Source: Thermohalobaculum sp039805905
Lineage (GTDB): Bacteria > Pseudomonadota > Alphaproteobacteria > Rhodobacterales > Rhodobacteraceae
Direction of reading: 5' to 3'
Assembly: GCA_039805905.1 (NCBI GenBank)
Contig: JBDIVM010000012.1
Location: 55,642-119,641, forward strand
Length of the DNA: 64,000 bases
In this document: piece after piece, positions 24,559 to 32,615 of the stretch
How positions within the stretch are numbered: position 1 is the stretch's first letter
Layout: each line of letters opens with the position of its first letter
Program-made: the position numbers and the translations under genes
The notes under the pieces: generated by a model
The model's input: the letters and a program-made list of their open reading frames with translations, nothing else
What the model was told of the DNA's origin: nothing
Database searches by the model: none

Positions 24559-25661
24559 GCCTCCGCCAGCCAGGAGGTGAGGGGACCGGAGCGCCGGGCG
24601 GCGAAGGCCTGGATGATGCGCGCGAGATGCAAGAGGAAGCAGATCCCGGTCCAGGCGGCGACGGCGATGAGACCCTCGCGGGGCGCCCCCAGCAGGACGG
24701 CGGCGGTCAGGATCAAGAGATTCGGGTTGCGCCGGGCGGTTATCTGGCGGAACAGGCTGTCGAAGCGCCGCCACACATGCATGTCCATGCGGAAGACAAG
24801 CAGGAACACCCCTTCCTCGATCCGCTGGAGGATGTATCCGGCGACGATCACGCCGACGGTCCAGCCGCCGTCGGCAATCGGCGTACCGGCGGCGGCACAG
24901 CCGACAGCCCAGGCCCAGTACCAGAAGGGCGGGTGGATCAGGTCGATGCCGTGGTCGACGACGTTGCCGACCGGCGAGGTGGTCAGCGTCACCCGGGCGA
25001 GCTTGCCGTCGACCGTGTCGAGGAGCGTCATCACCCAGGCCGCGGCAAGGCCGAGGGCGAAATGACCGGTCCAGAACAGCCAGAACGCAATGCCGACCAG
25101 CACCGCACTGGCGAGGGTCACCTGATTCGGGCTGATGCCGCGCGTCGCACACCAGCGGGTGAGCGGGAGGGCGAGAGGCGGCCAGACCCATTTGGTGACG
25201 AGGTCGGTCACGCCCTTGTAGCTGTCGTCGAACAGCGCCTTCTCGACGCGCCGGCGGTCGGTGGCGGTGACGAGCAGCGGCGGCTTGCGCTTGCGGAGCG
25301 CCGCATTGTGGGTGCCGGCAAGCGAAGCGGCATCCATCGCCGTTGCCGCGGAGGGCGGCCGGCCCACCGCGTCGGAGTCGATCAGCTCTACCGCCCAGCC
25401 GCGGCTTCCGGGATCAAGCCGGGCCGCCAGCGCCCGGCCCTCGGCATCGACCAGAACGGTGCCGGGAGCGGCAGCTGCCAGCGCGTCGAACAGGGCGGTG
25501 CCGTACACATGGTCGCCCCGGATGACCAGTTCCGCTTCATCCGCGCGGGCGGCGACGGCCAGCCCTTTCCGGGCCGCCTGCCGCTCGAGACGCGCGCGCG
25601 GGGTCTGGCCGAACGATGCCGGCCCGGCCTCGCGCACGATCAGGACACTGCTTGCGGACAT
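24555..25661 (-). CDS. CDP-alcohol phosphotransferase with N-terminal extra domain
   Basis: A 368-residue protein. The C-terminal part has about six membrane segments and a perfect CDP-alcohol phosphotransferase motif: D215-x2-D218-G-x2-A-R223-x8-G232-x3-D236-x3-D240. The first 130 residues form a soluble alpha/beta domain without the usual nucleotidyltransferase signature; in inositol-phosphate systems a similar position holds a cytidylyltransferase. This enzyme joins a CDP-activated alcohol or lipid to an acceptor. It is first in the minus-strand unit with the lipid kinase and the Tam41-like gene, so a CDP-lipid or CDP-headgroup route to a phosphosphingolipid is suggested. Confidence 0.88.
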   Translation of the reverse strand: MSASSVLIVREAGPASFGQTPRARLERQAARKGLAVAARADEAELVIRGDHVYGTALFDALAAAAPGTVLVDAEGRALAARLDPGSRGWAVELIDSDAVGRPPSAATAMDAASLAGTHNAALRKRKPPLLVTATDRRRVEKALFDDSYKGVTDLVTKWVWPPLALPLTRWCATRGISPNQVTLASAVLVGIAFWLFWTGHFALGLAAAWVMTLLDTVDGKLARVTLTTSPVGNVVDHGIDLIHPPFWYWAWAVGCAAAGTPIADGGWTVGVIVAGYILQRIEEGVFLLVFRMDMHVWRRFDSLFRQITARRNPNLLILTAAVLLGAPREGLIAVAAWTGICFLLHLARIIQAFAARRSGPLTSWLAEA

Positions 25662-25752
25662 CGCGCGGATATCCCCTCGGCTTCAATTCTCCCGGCACAG
25701 TTGCTAACGGTTCAGGGTAGCCTTGAAAAGTGCCCCGCATGAAATGAGACCC

Positions 25753-26682
25753 ATGGACCCGAGCCGGCCTGTCGTCCTCGCGCATCTGAGCGATCCACAC
25801 ATCTTCCTCGGCAGGCCGACGGTCACCGAGGCGCTGGGCAAACGCGGGCCCAGCTATTTCAACTGGCTGCGCAAGCGGCGCAAGCTGCACCTTCCCGGTG
25901 TCGCGGCGCGGATCGTCGCCGATCTGAAGGCCGCGGCGCCGGACCTCATCGCCATGACGGGCGATCTTGCCAATTTCGGGCTCGCACGCGAGTTTGCCGC
26001 TGGCGCGGGCTGGCTGGCCGAGCTGGGTCCGCCGGCGAAGGTCGGCGTGGTGCCGGGGAACCACGAGGCCATGGCAGCGGGATTCGAGGCGCCGCTGCTC
26101 GCTGCCTGGGGCGCCTATTGCGCCGGCGACGACGGGAGGCCGGGCTTTCCGTGGCTGCGCCGGGTCGGGCCGGTGGCAGTCATCGGACTTTCAAGCGCAG
26201 TCGCAACGCCGATTGGGCTGGCGACCGGACGGGTCGGCGGAGACCAGCTGGCCGCTCTCGGGCCGATGCTGGCCCAGGCGCGTGCGGACGGACTCTGCCG
26301 GGTGGTGCTGGTGCATCACCCGCCGACCGAGGTGACGACCTGGCGCCGCTCGCTGACGAACCGGGCGGAGCTTCGCCGGGTGATCGAGGCCGGTGGGGCA
26401 GAGCTGGTGCTGCACGGCCATACGCACAGGGCCGATTTCTCGTGGATCGATACGGCTGCCGGGCGGGTGCCGGTGCTGGGCGTCGCCTCCGCCAGCATGG
26501 CCGCCGGTGCCGTCTACGATCCGGGTGCCTGGCGACGCCTCGAGATCCGCCGCGACGGCACCGGCTGGCGTCTCGCGCTGCAGGAGCGCCGGGTCACACG
26601 CGACGGGACCCTGGAGGACGGCCCGCATCTCGCCTTCCGGCTGCCGTCCGCCGAGGTTGCTCCGGCAGCCGTCAGGGCCTAG
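25753..26682 (+). CDS. Calcineurin-like metallophosphoesterase
   Basis: A 309-residue metallophosphoesterase. All five blocks are present: L-S-D-P-H-I (residues near 13), G-D-L-A-N, G-N-H-E, V-H-H-P-P and G-H-T-H-R. No membrane segment or signal peptide is seen, so it is probably cytoplasmic. ATG 25753 was chosen; ATG 25744 and TTG 25723 are in frame upstream and no ribosome-binding site decides. It opens the plus-strand unit that continues with the HIT protein and the LptF/G pair. Hydrolysis of a CDP-linked or phosphorylated lipid intermediate is possible (compare LpxH in lipid A synthesis), but this is inference. Confidence 0.82.
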   Translation: MDPSRPVVLAHLSDPHIFLGRPTVTEALGKRGPSYFNWLRKRRKLHLPGVAARIVADLKAAAPDLIAMTGDLANFGLAREFAAGAGWLAELGPPAKVGVVPGNHEAMAAGFEAPLLAAWGAYCAGDDGRPGFPWLRRVGPVAVIGLSSAVATPIGLATGRVGGDQLAALGPMLAQARADGLCRVVLVHHPPTEVTTWRRSLTNRAELRRVIEAGGAELVLHGHTHRADFSWIDTAAGRVPVLGVASASMAAGAVYDPGAWRRLEIRRDGTGWRLALQERRVTRDGTLEDGPHLAFRLPSAEVAPAAVRA

Positions 26683-26714
26683 AGATGGGCGCGGCCGGCC
26701 CGGTGGAGGGTGCG

Positions 26715-27158
26715 ATGAGCAATGCAACGATGCTGAAGTTCGGCTGGCCGGGCACCCGGATTGCGGAACTCGAGCACTGGGCGGTGATGCTGCGGCCGGA
26801 GCAGTGCACGCTCGGAGCCCTGGTGCTCGTCTGTAAGCAGCCGGTGACCTCTTTCGGCGCCGTGGACGCCGCCGGGATCGCCGAGCTCGGTGTTGCAGTT
26901 CGATCGGTGGAGGCGATGCTGAAGGCGGCGGTGGACTACGGGAAGATCAACTACCTGATGCTGATGATGGTCGATCCCGACGTGCATTTCCACGTCCTCC
27001 CCCGCTATCCGGGCAGCCGGAGCCTGGCGGGCGTCAGCGCCGCGGATGCAGGCTGGCCGGGGCCGCCGCGGCTCGATCGGTTCGCGGTGCCCGGCGCGGC
27101 GGAGCGCGCCGCACTGGCCGCGCATCTCGGGGCGCTCTGGCCGCGGGCGGGGTCGTGA
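26715..27158 (+). CDS. HIT family nucleotide-binding protein
   Basis: A 147-residue HIT-like protein. The C-terminal block reads D-V-H-F-H-V-L-P-R-Y, where the first histidine of the usual H-x-H-x-H is aspartate but the middle catalytic and last histidines remain. The start at 26715 follows GGAGGG by four bases. HIT proteins hydrolyse or transfer nucleoside monophosphates, including CDP and NDP derivatives. Its place between a metallophosphoesterase and LptF-like genes suggests clean-up or use of nucleotide-activated intermediates of this pathway. It stops seven bases before the LptF-like start. Confidence 0.75.
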   Translation: MSNATMLKFGWPGTRIAELEHWAVMLRPEQCTLGALVLVCKQPVTSFGAVDAAGIAELGVAVRSVEAMLKAAVDYGKINYLMLMMVDPDVHFHVLPRYPGSRSLAGVSAADAGWPGPPRLDRFAVPGAAERAALAAHLGALWPRAGS

Positions 27159-27165
27159 CCCTTCC

Positions 27166-28371
27166 ATGACCCCGGTCCGCTTCCGCATCACCGCGGTTGA
27201 CCGGTACCTGCTCCGGCAGATGGCTCCGCGCATGGGGATCGCGCTTCTGGTCACAGTCCTCGTCCTGCTGCTGGAACGGCTCCTGAGGCTGATCGAGCTG
27301 GTCGCGACCGAGGGAGCGCCGCTGAAGCTTGTTCTGGGAATGGTGCTCAGTCTGTTGCCGCACTATCTGGGGCTTGCCCTGCCGGCGACCTTCTGCATCG
27401 CCACGCTGACCGCCCTGGCCGCACTCTCGCGGGACAACGAGCTGGACGCGCTGGAGAATTCCGGCTGGTCATTGCGCCGCATCGGCGCTCCGTTCATCGC
27501 CGCAGCAGTCGCGCTGTCGCTGATCAGCCTGCCACTGTTCGGCGAGCTGCAGCCCTATACCCGATACGCCTTCCGGGCGATCAAGCATGCGGCGCGCAAT
27601 GTCGCGTGGAGCGGGCGGCTGGAGGAGGGCGTCTTTGTCGATGCCGGCAACGGGCTGGTGGTCTCGGCGGGTGAGGTGGACCCGGCCGGGCGGCTCCTGT
27701 CGCGGGTCTTCGTGATCCAGCGCGAGGAGGACGGGACGGAATCCGTCTTCACTTCGGAACACGGGCTGATCGTGCCGGATCAGGAGAAGCGGGTCGTCAA
27801 CCTGCTGCTCAAGAACGGCCGCGGCCTGGTCGCAGGCGGCTGGCTCGATTTCAACGACCTCAAGCTGCGGCAGGACTTCGAGGTCGACGACAACCCGTTC
27901 CGCGATCGCGGTGCCGGGAGCAATGAACTGACCTTCGGCGAACTGCTGGACCGCGCACGGGGCGGTGGCGGGCTGCCGGCCGATCCGGGCTATCTGGCGG
28001 AGTTCAATGCCCGCATCGTGCGTTCGGTTTCGGTGATCGGTGTTGCCCTGATGTCCGTCCCGCTCGGCGTCACGCGCAAGCGGGCGGCCGTCTGGCCGCG
28101 CATCGCTCTTGCGCTGGCCCTGATGGTCGCCTTCAACGAGGTGCTGCAGATGATGCAGTCGATGGCCGAGCTTGGCCGGATCGATCCGGTGCTCGGTCCC
28201 TGGTCGGCATGCGCCGGCTTCATCGTGACCGGCCTCTGGCTCTATGTGGCGACACCGGGCCAGGGATCCGCCTCGCCGCTTCGCGGCCTGCTGCGGGGCA
28301 TCGATGCGCTGACCGCCGACCTCACGGATCTGTCGAGGAGGGTGTTCGCGCGCTGGAGCGGATCGCCGTGA
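27166..28371 (+). CDS. LptF-like permease (YjgP/YjgQ family)
   Basis: A 401-residue membrane protein of the LptF/LptG family. It begins with T-A-V-D-R-Y-L-L-R-Q-M, has three N-terminal transmembrane segments, a periplasmic beta-jellyroll region at about residues 130-260, then three more transmembrane segments. Canonical LptF/G extract lipopolysaccharide from the inner membrane with the ATPase LptB. The present pair is encoded within sphingolipid genes with no lptB or lptC nearby. It may therefore transport the sphingolipid or glycolipid, borrowing a shared ATPase. The next gene starts inside its stop codon (GTGA). Confidence 0.87.
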   Translation: MTPVRFRITAVDRYLLRQMAPRMGIALLVTVLVLLLERLLRLIELVATEGAPLKLVLGMVLSLLPHYLGLALPATFCIATLTALAALSRDNELDALENSGWSLRRIGAPFIAAAVALSLISLPLFGELQPYTRYAFRAIKHAARNVAWSGRLEEGVFVDAGNGLVVSAGEVDPAGRLLSRVFVIQREEDGTESVFTSEHGLIVPDQEKRVVNLLLKNGRGLVAGGWLDFNDLKLRQDFEVDDNPFRDRGAGSNELTFGELLDRARGGGGLPADPGYLAEFNARIVRSVSVIGVALMSVPLGVTRKRAAVWPRIALALALMVAFNEVLQMMQSMAELGRIDPVLGPWSACAGFIVTGLWLYVATPGQGSASPLRGLLRGIDALTADLTDLSRRVFARWSGSP

Positions 28372-29414
28372 CACTGGCGCTCTATCTGTCGCGGTCGATC
28401 GGATTTCGCATCCTCGCGGTGATGCTGGCATTTCTGGCGCTGGCGATCACGATCGACCTGCTCGAGCATGCGACCGAGATCCTCGATCGCTACGGCAGCG
28501 GAGCGGTGGGCGCGTATGCCATGCTGCGGGCGCCGCATATGCTGCTCTCGATCCTTCCGATCAGCATCCTGATCGGTGCGGTGCTCGCCTTTGCCGCGCT
28601 TGCGCTGAAGAGCGAGATGGTGGTCCTGCGCGCGGCCGGCTTCAACACGCTGCGCCTTGTGCTGCACCTGATGCCGCTGGCCCTGCTGCTGGGTCTGCTC
28701 ATGAGCCAGCTCACGGGCTCGGTCGGCCCCGCGGCGGAGCGCGAGCTCGGGGCCCGGTTTCCCGCGATGTTCGAATCGCCCAAGACGGTCCGCGACATTT
28801 GGCTCCGGGACCGAACCGGCGTGGTGCGGATCGGCGAGGCCCGGGACGGCGGCGCGGATCTGCGAACGGTGAGCATCTTCGAGACCGACGACAACGGAAC
28901 GCTGCTTCGCCGGATCGATGCCGACCGCGCTGCCGCAGCCAATGGTGGCTGGCGGCTGACCGGGGTGCGCCTGCAGGACCAGAACGGGTCGCGGAAAACG
29001 GTCGAGGAGATGCCGTGGCAGACGCCGCTGACACCGATCGGGGTCCTGACGGCCGCGCAACGGCCCGAACTGGTCGGCACGGCCGAGATCCGCCAGGTGC
29101 TGGCGGGCACACTGCCTGGCGGCCGCGGAACGCCCTTCTATACCGTGAAGCTCTGGCGCAGCTACTCGGCCTACATGGTCCCGCTGGTGATGATCCTGTT
29201 TGCCACGCTGGCGAGCTTCGGGCTGAGCCGCAGCGGCGGCTTTGCCCGCAACGTCGCCTGGGGATTCGCGGGTGGCCTGGGGTTCATCGTTTTCGACGGC
29301 ATCATTGCATCGCTGGGCCAGGCGGGTGCGATCGGCGCGGTGCCGGCGGCCTTTCTTGCGCCGGGGCTGTTCCTCGTCGCTGGCCTGTGGTCGATCATGC
29401 TCGCAGAGGAGTGA
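28368..29414 (+). CDS. LptG-like permease (YjgP/YjgQ family)
   Basis: A 348-residue partner of the preceding protein. The start is a GTG at 28368 that overlaps the LptF-like stop; GGAGCGG just upstream is the ribosome-binding site. The topology is again transmembrane segments at both ends with a periplasmic domain between (about residues 120-240). The N-terminus A-L-Y-L-S-R-S-I-G-F-R-I-L and the segment E-M-V-V-L-R-A-A-G are typical of LptG. It stands 136 bp upstream of the ceramide synthase candidate on the same strand, which supports a sphingolipid-specific transporter. This may be a second LptFG set beside the housekeeping one; that cannot be seen here. Confidence 0.86.
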   Translation: MTLALYLSRSIGFRILAVMLAFLALAITIDLLEHATEILDRYGSGAVGAYAMLRAPHMLLSILPISILIGAVLAFAALALKSEMVVLRAAGFNTLRLVLHLMPLALLLGLLMSQLTGSVGPAAERELGARFPAMFESPKTVRDIWLRDRTGVVRIGEARDGGADLRTVSIFETDDNGTLLRRIDADRAAAANGGWRLTGVRLQDQNGSRKTVEEMPWQTPLTPIGVLTAAQRPELVGTAEIRQVLAGTLPGGRGTPFYTVKLWRSYSAYMVPLVMILFATLASFGLSRSGGFARNVAWGFAGGLGFIVFDGIIASLGQAGAIGAVPAAFLAPGLFLVAGLWSIMLAEE

Positions 29415-29550
29415 TCCCGCGCAAACCGGAATCACCTCGCGCGTGGCCGGACCCGCGACTGGATCTCCGGTTGGATCGATGTGCCGGATCGCATAGGCTG
29501 CGGCCGCGCCGGCGGCGGGGCACGGCAGAGACAAGGGGACTGATGCCGAG

Positions 29551-30678
29551 ATGCTGACCGTGACGCCCGTCGAGGGACGCCGCCAGACCAAGGCCTTCAT
29601 CCGGCTCCCTGGCCGGCTGGCGGCCGGTGACCCGCACTGGGTCGAGCCGCTCTGGCTGGAGCGCCGGCGTTTCCTGTCGGCCGGGCACAATGCCTTTTTC
29701 GCCCATGGCGAGGCGAGGTTCTGGCTCGCCTGGCGGGATGGCCGACCGGTAGGCCGGATCAGCGCACAGACCGATCGCCTGGCGCCGGATGTCGGGGGGC
29801 GCAAACAGGGGTTCTTCGGCATGGTGGCCTGCGAGGCGAAGGACGAGACCCTTGCCGCGCTCTTCGGGACCGCCGAGAACTGGCTCAGGACCCAGGGCGC
29901 CGGGCAGGTGCGCGGGCCATTCGATCTCTCGGTCAACCAGACCTCCGGCCTGCTGGTCGAGGGGTTCGACTCGCCGCCGTTCCTGATGATGAACCACGAT
30001 CCGGCATGGCTCGGCCCGGCGGTCGAGCGGCAGGGCTATGCAAAGGCGCAGGATCTGGTTGCCTACCGGATGCACTGTGCCGAGGGACTCGGCAATTCGC
30101 TGCGCGGGCTGGCCGAACGGAACTCGGGCGAGGTGACGATCCGCTCGCTGGACATGCGCCGCTACCGCGAGGAGATCGGCACCGTCACGGGTATCTTCAA
30201 CGACGCCTGGGCAGAGAACTGGGGCTTTGTCCCGCTGACCGATGCCGAGGTCGAGGCAATGGCCGGCGAGATGAAGCCGATCATCGACCCCGGGCTGGTC
30301 AAGATCGCGGATCTGCACGGCGAGCCGGTCGCATTCATAATCCTGCTCCCGAACGTCAACGATTTCATTGCCGACCTGCGGGGTCGTCTGTTCCCGCTTG
30401 GCTGGCTGAAGCTGCTCTGGCGGCTGAAACGGGCGCCGATGCGCACGGGCCGGGTCCCGCTGATGGGCGTGAAGCGTGCCCATGCGCGGACGCTGGTTGG
30501 CAAGACCCTGCCGCTGCGGCTGATCTATGCACTCGAGGAGCGCGCCCTCGAGCGGGGCATCCGCGAACTCGAACTGAGTTGGCTGCTCGCGGACAACCTG
30601 AGCGTCCGCCGTGTGGTCGAGGGCGTTGGCGGGCGGCTGGTGAAGACCTACCGCATCTACGAGAAGGGCCTGGCATGA
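29551..30678 (+). CDS. bcerS: Bacterial ceramide synthase candidate (GNAT-like acyltransferase, bCerS)
   Basis: A 375-residue protein of the GNAT-related family to which Caulobacter bacterial ceramide synthase belongs; members have been annotated as N-acetyltransferases or dATP pyrophosphohydrolase-like proteins. Features: E-P-L-W-L-E-R-R near residue 35, V-R-G-P-F-D-L-S-V-N near residue 130, F-N-D-A-W-A-E-N-W-G-F-V-P-L-T near residue 215, and E-L-S-W-L-L-A-D-N near residue 345. bCerS N-acylates the sphingoid base. Together with spt, the special ACP, the CerR-like gene and the acyl-AMP ligase it completes the five-gene ceramide set known from Caulobacter. The following gene overlaps its stop by ATGA. 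Confidence 0.82.
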   Translation: MLTVTPVEGRRQTKAFIRLPGRLAAGDPHWVEPLWLERRRFLSAGHNAFFAHGEARFWLAWRDGRPVGRISAQTDRLAPDVGGRKQGFFGMVACEAKDETLAALFGTAENWLRTQGAGQVRGPFDLSVNQTSGLLVEGFDSPPFLMMNHDPAWLGPAVERQGYAKAQDLVAYRMHCAEGLGNSLRGLAERNSGEVTIRSLDMRRYREEIGTVTGIFNDAWAENWGFVPLTDAEVEAMAGEMKPIIDPGLVKIADLHGEPVAFIILLPNVNDFIADLRGRLFPLGWLKLLWRLKRAPMRTGRVPLMGVKRAHARTLVGKTLPLRLIYALEERALERGIRELELSWLLADNLSVRRVVEGVGGRLVKTYRIYEKGLA

Positions 30679-31433
30679 AGTGGACTGCCGTCGTTCTGGC
30701 CGGCTCGCGCGGCGCGGCCGATCCCGTCGCACGGGCGGCGGGCGTGTCGCACAAGGCCTTCGCTCTGGTCGCCGGGAGACCGATGATCGCTCATGTGCTC
30801 GACACGCTGGCAGCCTGCCGGTCGGTCGGCCGGATCATCGTTGCGATCGAGCCGGACGCCCCGGCAATTCCGCGAACCGGCGCCGAACGCATCACCGCCG
30901 CGCGGTCGCCCTCGCTGAGTGCGCTGGCCGGATTCGAGGCCGCCGGCCCGCCAATGCTGGTCACCACCGCCGATCATCCCCTGCTGACCGCGGAGATGGT
31001 CGAGACGTTGATTGAGCAAGCCGTTGCCGCGGGCGCAGATGTGGCCGCCGCTGTCGCTACCCGGCCTGTGGTGGAAGAGGCCGGTTCGACCGCGCGGCGC
31101 ACCTACCTGAGATTCCGCGACGCCCAGGTCAGCGGCTGCAACATCTTCGCGCTGATGACGCCGGAGGCCCGAGCCGCCCTGGCCTTCTGGCGCACGATCG
31201 AGGCCGAGCGAAAGCGGCCCTGGCGGATTGCCTGGGCCATCGGGCCGGGAACCCTTATCGCCTATCTTGCCGGGCTGCTGTCGAGCGGGGGCGCGGCAAG
31301 GGCAGTCGGGCGGGCCGCAGGCTGCCGTGCGGCGCTGGTGCAACTGCCGTTCCCGGACGCAGCCCATGATGTGGACAAGCCCGAGGATCTGGCCTTTGCC
31401 GAAAGGCGGCTCGCGGAGCGGCGGGCGGGGTAG
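30675..31433 (+). CDS. MobA-like NTP transferase domain protein
   Basis: A 252-residue GT-A fold nucleotidyltransferase of the MobA-like type. The start reads V-V-L-A-G-S-R-G, a variant of the L-A-G-G-x-G-x-R nucleotide loop, and a metal motif T-A-D-H-P-L-L lies near residue 100, where related enzymes have a conserved aspartate. The C-terminal D-V-D-K-P-E-D-L is typical of this group. It is coupled by a 4-bp overlap to the ceramide synthase candidate, so it most likely acts in headgroup activation of the same lipid. Molybdenum cofactor synthesis is unlikely because the rest of that pathway is absent nearby. Confidence 0.75.
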   Translation: MKWTAVVLAGSRGAADPVARAAGVSHKAFALVAGRPMIAHVLDTLAACRSVGRIIVAIEPDAPAIPRTGAERITAARSPSLSALAGFEAAGPPMLVTTADHPLLTAEMVETLIEQAVAAGADVAAAVATRPVVEEAGSTARRTYLRFRDAQVSGCNIFALMTPEARAALAFWRTIEAERKRPWRIAWAIGPGTLIAYLAGLLSSGGAARAVGRAAGCRAALVQLPFPDAAHDVDKPEDLAFAERRLAERRAG

Positions 31434-31440
31434 GACGCGC

Positions 31441-31493
31441 CCCGGCAGCAATTCCCGGCAGCACCCTCCGGCAGCACCCTCCGGCAGCAACGC
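31441..31493. repeat. Short imperfect tandem repeat between convergent genes
   Basis: Four near-copies of a unit of 13-14 bp with the core CCGGCAGCA follow one another, the middle two being identical (CCGGCAGCACCCT). It lies between the convergent NTP transferase and aminotransferase genes and may be replication slippage. Confidence 0.6.
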
Positions 31494-31496
31494 CCG

Positions 31497-32615
31497 TCAG
31501 CGACCGAGGAACACGGGGAGCCGCGCGAGGAACCGGTCGACCTGCGCCCCGGTGGTGAAAAGATGCGCCGACGCCCGGATGCGCCCGTTGTCGCCCCAGA
31601 CCAGGATACCCTCGCGCGCCGCCGCGTCCACGACCGCACCCGGATGTGCCCAGGCAAAGGCTGCGCTGGCAGCGCGGCGACGCGGCTCGGCCGGTGTCAT
31701 CACGTCGAGTCCCAACTCGATCATCCCGGAAACCATCCGGCCGCTGAGCGCACGCACATGTTCGGCGATGGCTTCGATGCCGAAGCCTTCGAGATAGGCG
31801 AGGGACTCGGCCAGCAGGTAGGCGCCGAGATGACCGACGTTACCGTACTCGGCCCGGCGGGCGTCGCCCTTCGGTGCGTAAGTTGCCGGGCCGGCAGGTG
31901 CGCTGCCCGAGAACCAGCCTGCCCCGGCCGGCAGGAACTCCGGGTGCCGGCGCCGGTTCCAGCACAGGACCCCCTCGTGAATTCCAAGCATGAACTTGTA
32001 GCTGCAAGAAACGGTGAAATCGGCAATGGTTCCGTCAACAGGCACCACGCCGAGCGCGTGGCTTGCATCCACCAGGAGGGTGATTCCACTGCCCGCAAGG
32101 GCATCCGAGATCGCGCCGATATCGGCATGCTCGCCGGTCAGGGCATTGACCTGGCTCACATAGACGAGCCGTGTGCGCCCGTCGCAGGCGGCGAGCAGGC
32201 GCCCAGCCGGCTGTGCCCAGCCTTCGGGCTCGGCCAGCCTGAGTTCGACCCCGCGGGCCCCCAGATTTGCAAGCGCGAAGCGGCCCGAGGCATAGTCGAG
32301 CCGCGGGGCCACCGCGTTGTCGCCGGGGCGCCAGCCGATGGCCGAGACAACGCGCATGATCGCTTCTGACGCATTCGCCGGCAGCGCGACATCGCCGGGC
32401 CCGAGCCCGGTCAGCCGGGCGATCCCGGCTCGCACGCGGTCGGCCGCCTCCCAGTGGCGGTTGTAGCCGGCGAAGCCGGCCGCCTTGTCGGCCGCGAACC
32501 GCTCGAAGGCCGCGCGGTGGGCGACGAGCAGCGGCGGTTCTCCGCCGGTCGCAAGGTTGACGATGCCGTCGAGGCCGATGAAATCCGTGCTCGGAGCGGG
32601 CAGGCTGCGGGACAT
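31497..32615 (-). CDS. Class V aminotransferase / cysteine desulfurase-like PLP protein
   Basis: A 372-residue fold-type I PLP protein of the aminotransferase class V group. The PLP aspartate region is L-L-V-D183-A-S-H-A-L-G and the Schiff-base lysine is K207 in C-S-Y-K-F-M-L-G, a kynureninase-like arrangement. The ATG at 32615 gives a compact N-terminus. It converges with the MobA-like gene. The substrate is unknown: desulfurase, kynureninase-type or amino-alcohol chemistry are all possible. It closes the sphingolipid-associated block on this side. Confidence 0.78.
   Translation of the reverse strand: MSRSLPAPSTDFIGLDGIVNLATGGEPPLLVAHRAAFERFAADKAAGFAGYNRHWEAADRVRAGIARLTGLGPGDVALPANASEAIMRVVSAIGWRPGDNAVAPRLDYASGRFALANLGARGVELRLAEPEGWAQPAGRLLAACDGRTRLVYVSQVNALTGEHADIGAISDALAGSGITLLVDASHALGVVPVDGTIADFTVSCSYKFMLGIHEGVLCWNRRRHPEFLPAGAGWFSGSAPAGPATYAPKGDARRAEYGNVGHLGAYLLAESLAYLEGFGIEAIAEHVRALSGRMVSGMIELGLDVMTPAEPRRRAASAAFAWAHPGAVVDAAAREGILVWGDNGRIRASAHLFTTGAQVDRFLARLPVFLGR

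Noticed and set aside
25723..25752. Upstream extension of the metallophosphoesterase from TTG or ATG 25744
   Set aside because: Adds only a few residues with no similarity and no stronger ribosome-binding site; kept as an alternative start.
31441..31493. Tandem repeat as a mobile or CRISPR-like element
   Set aside because: Only four short imperfect units without spacers; more likely slippage.
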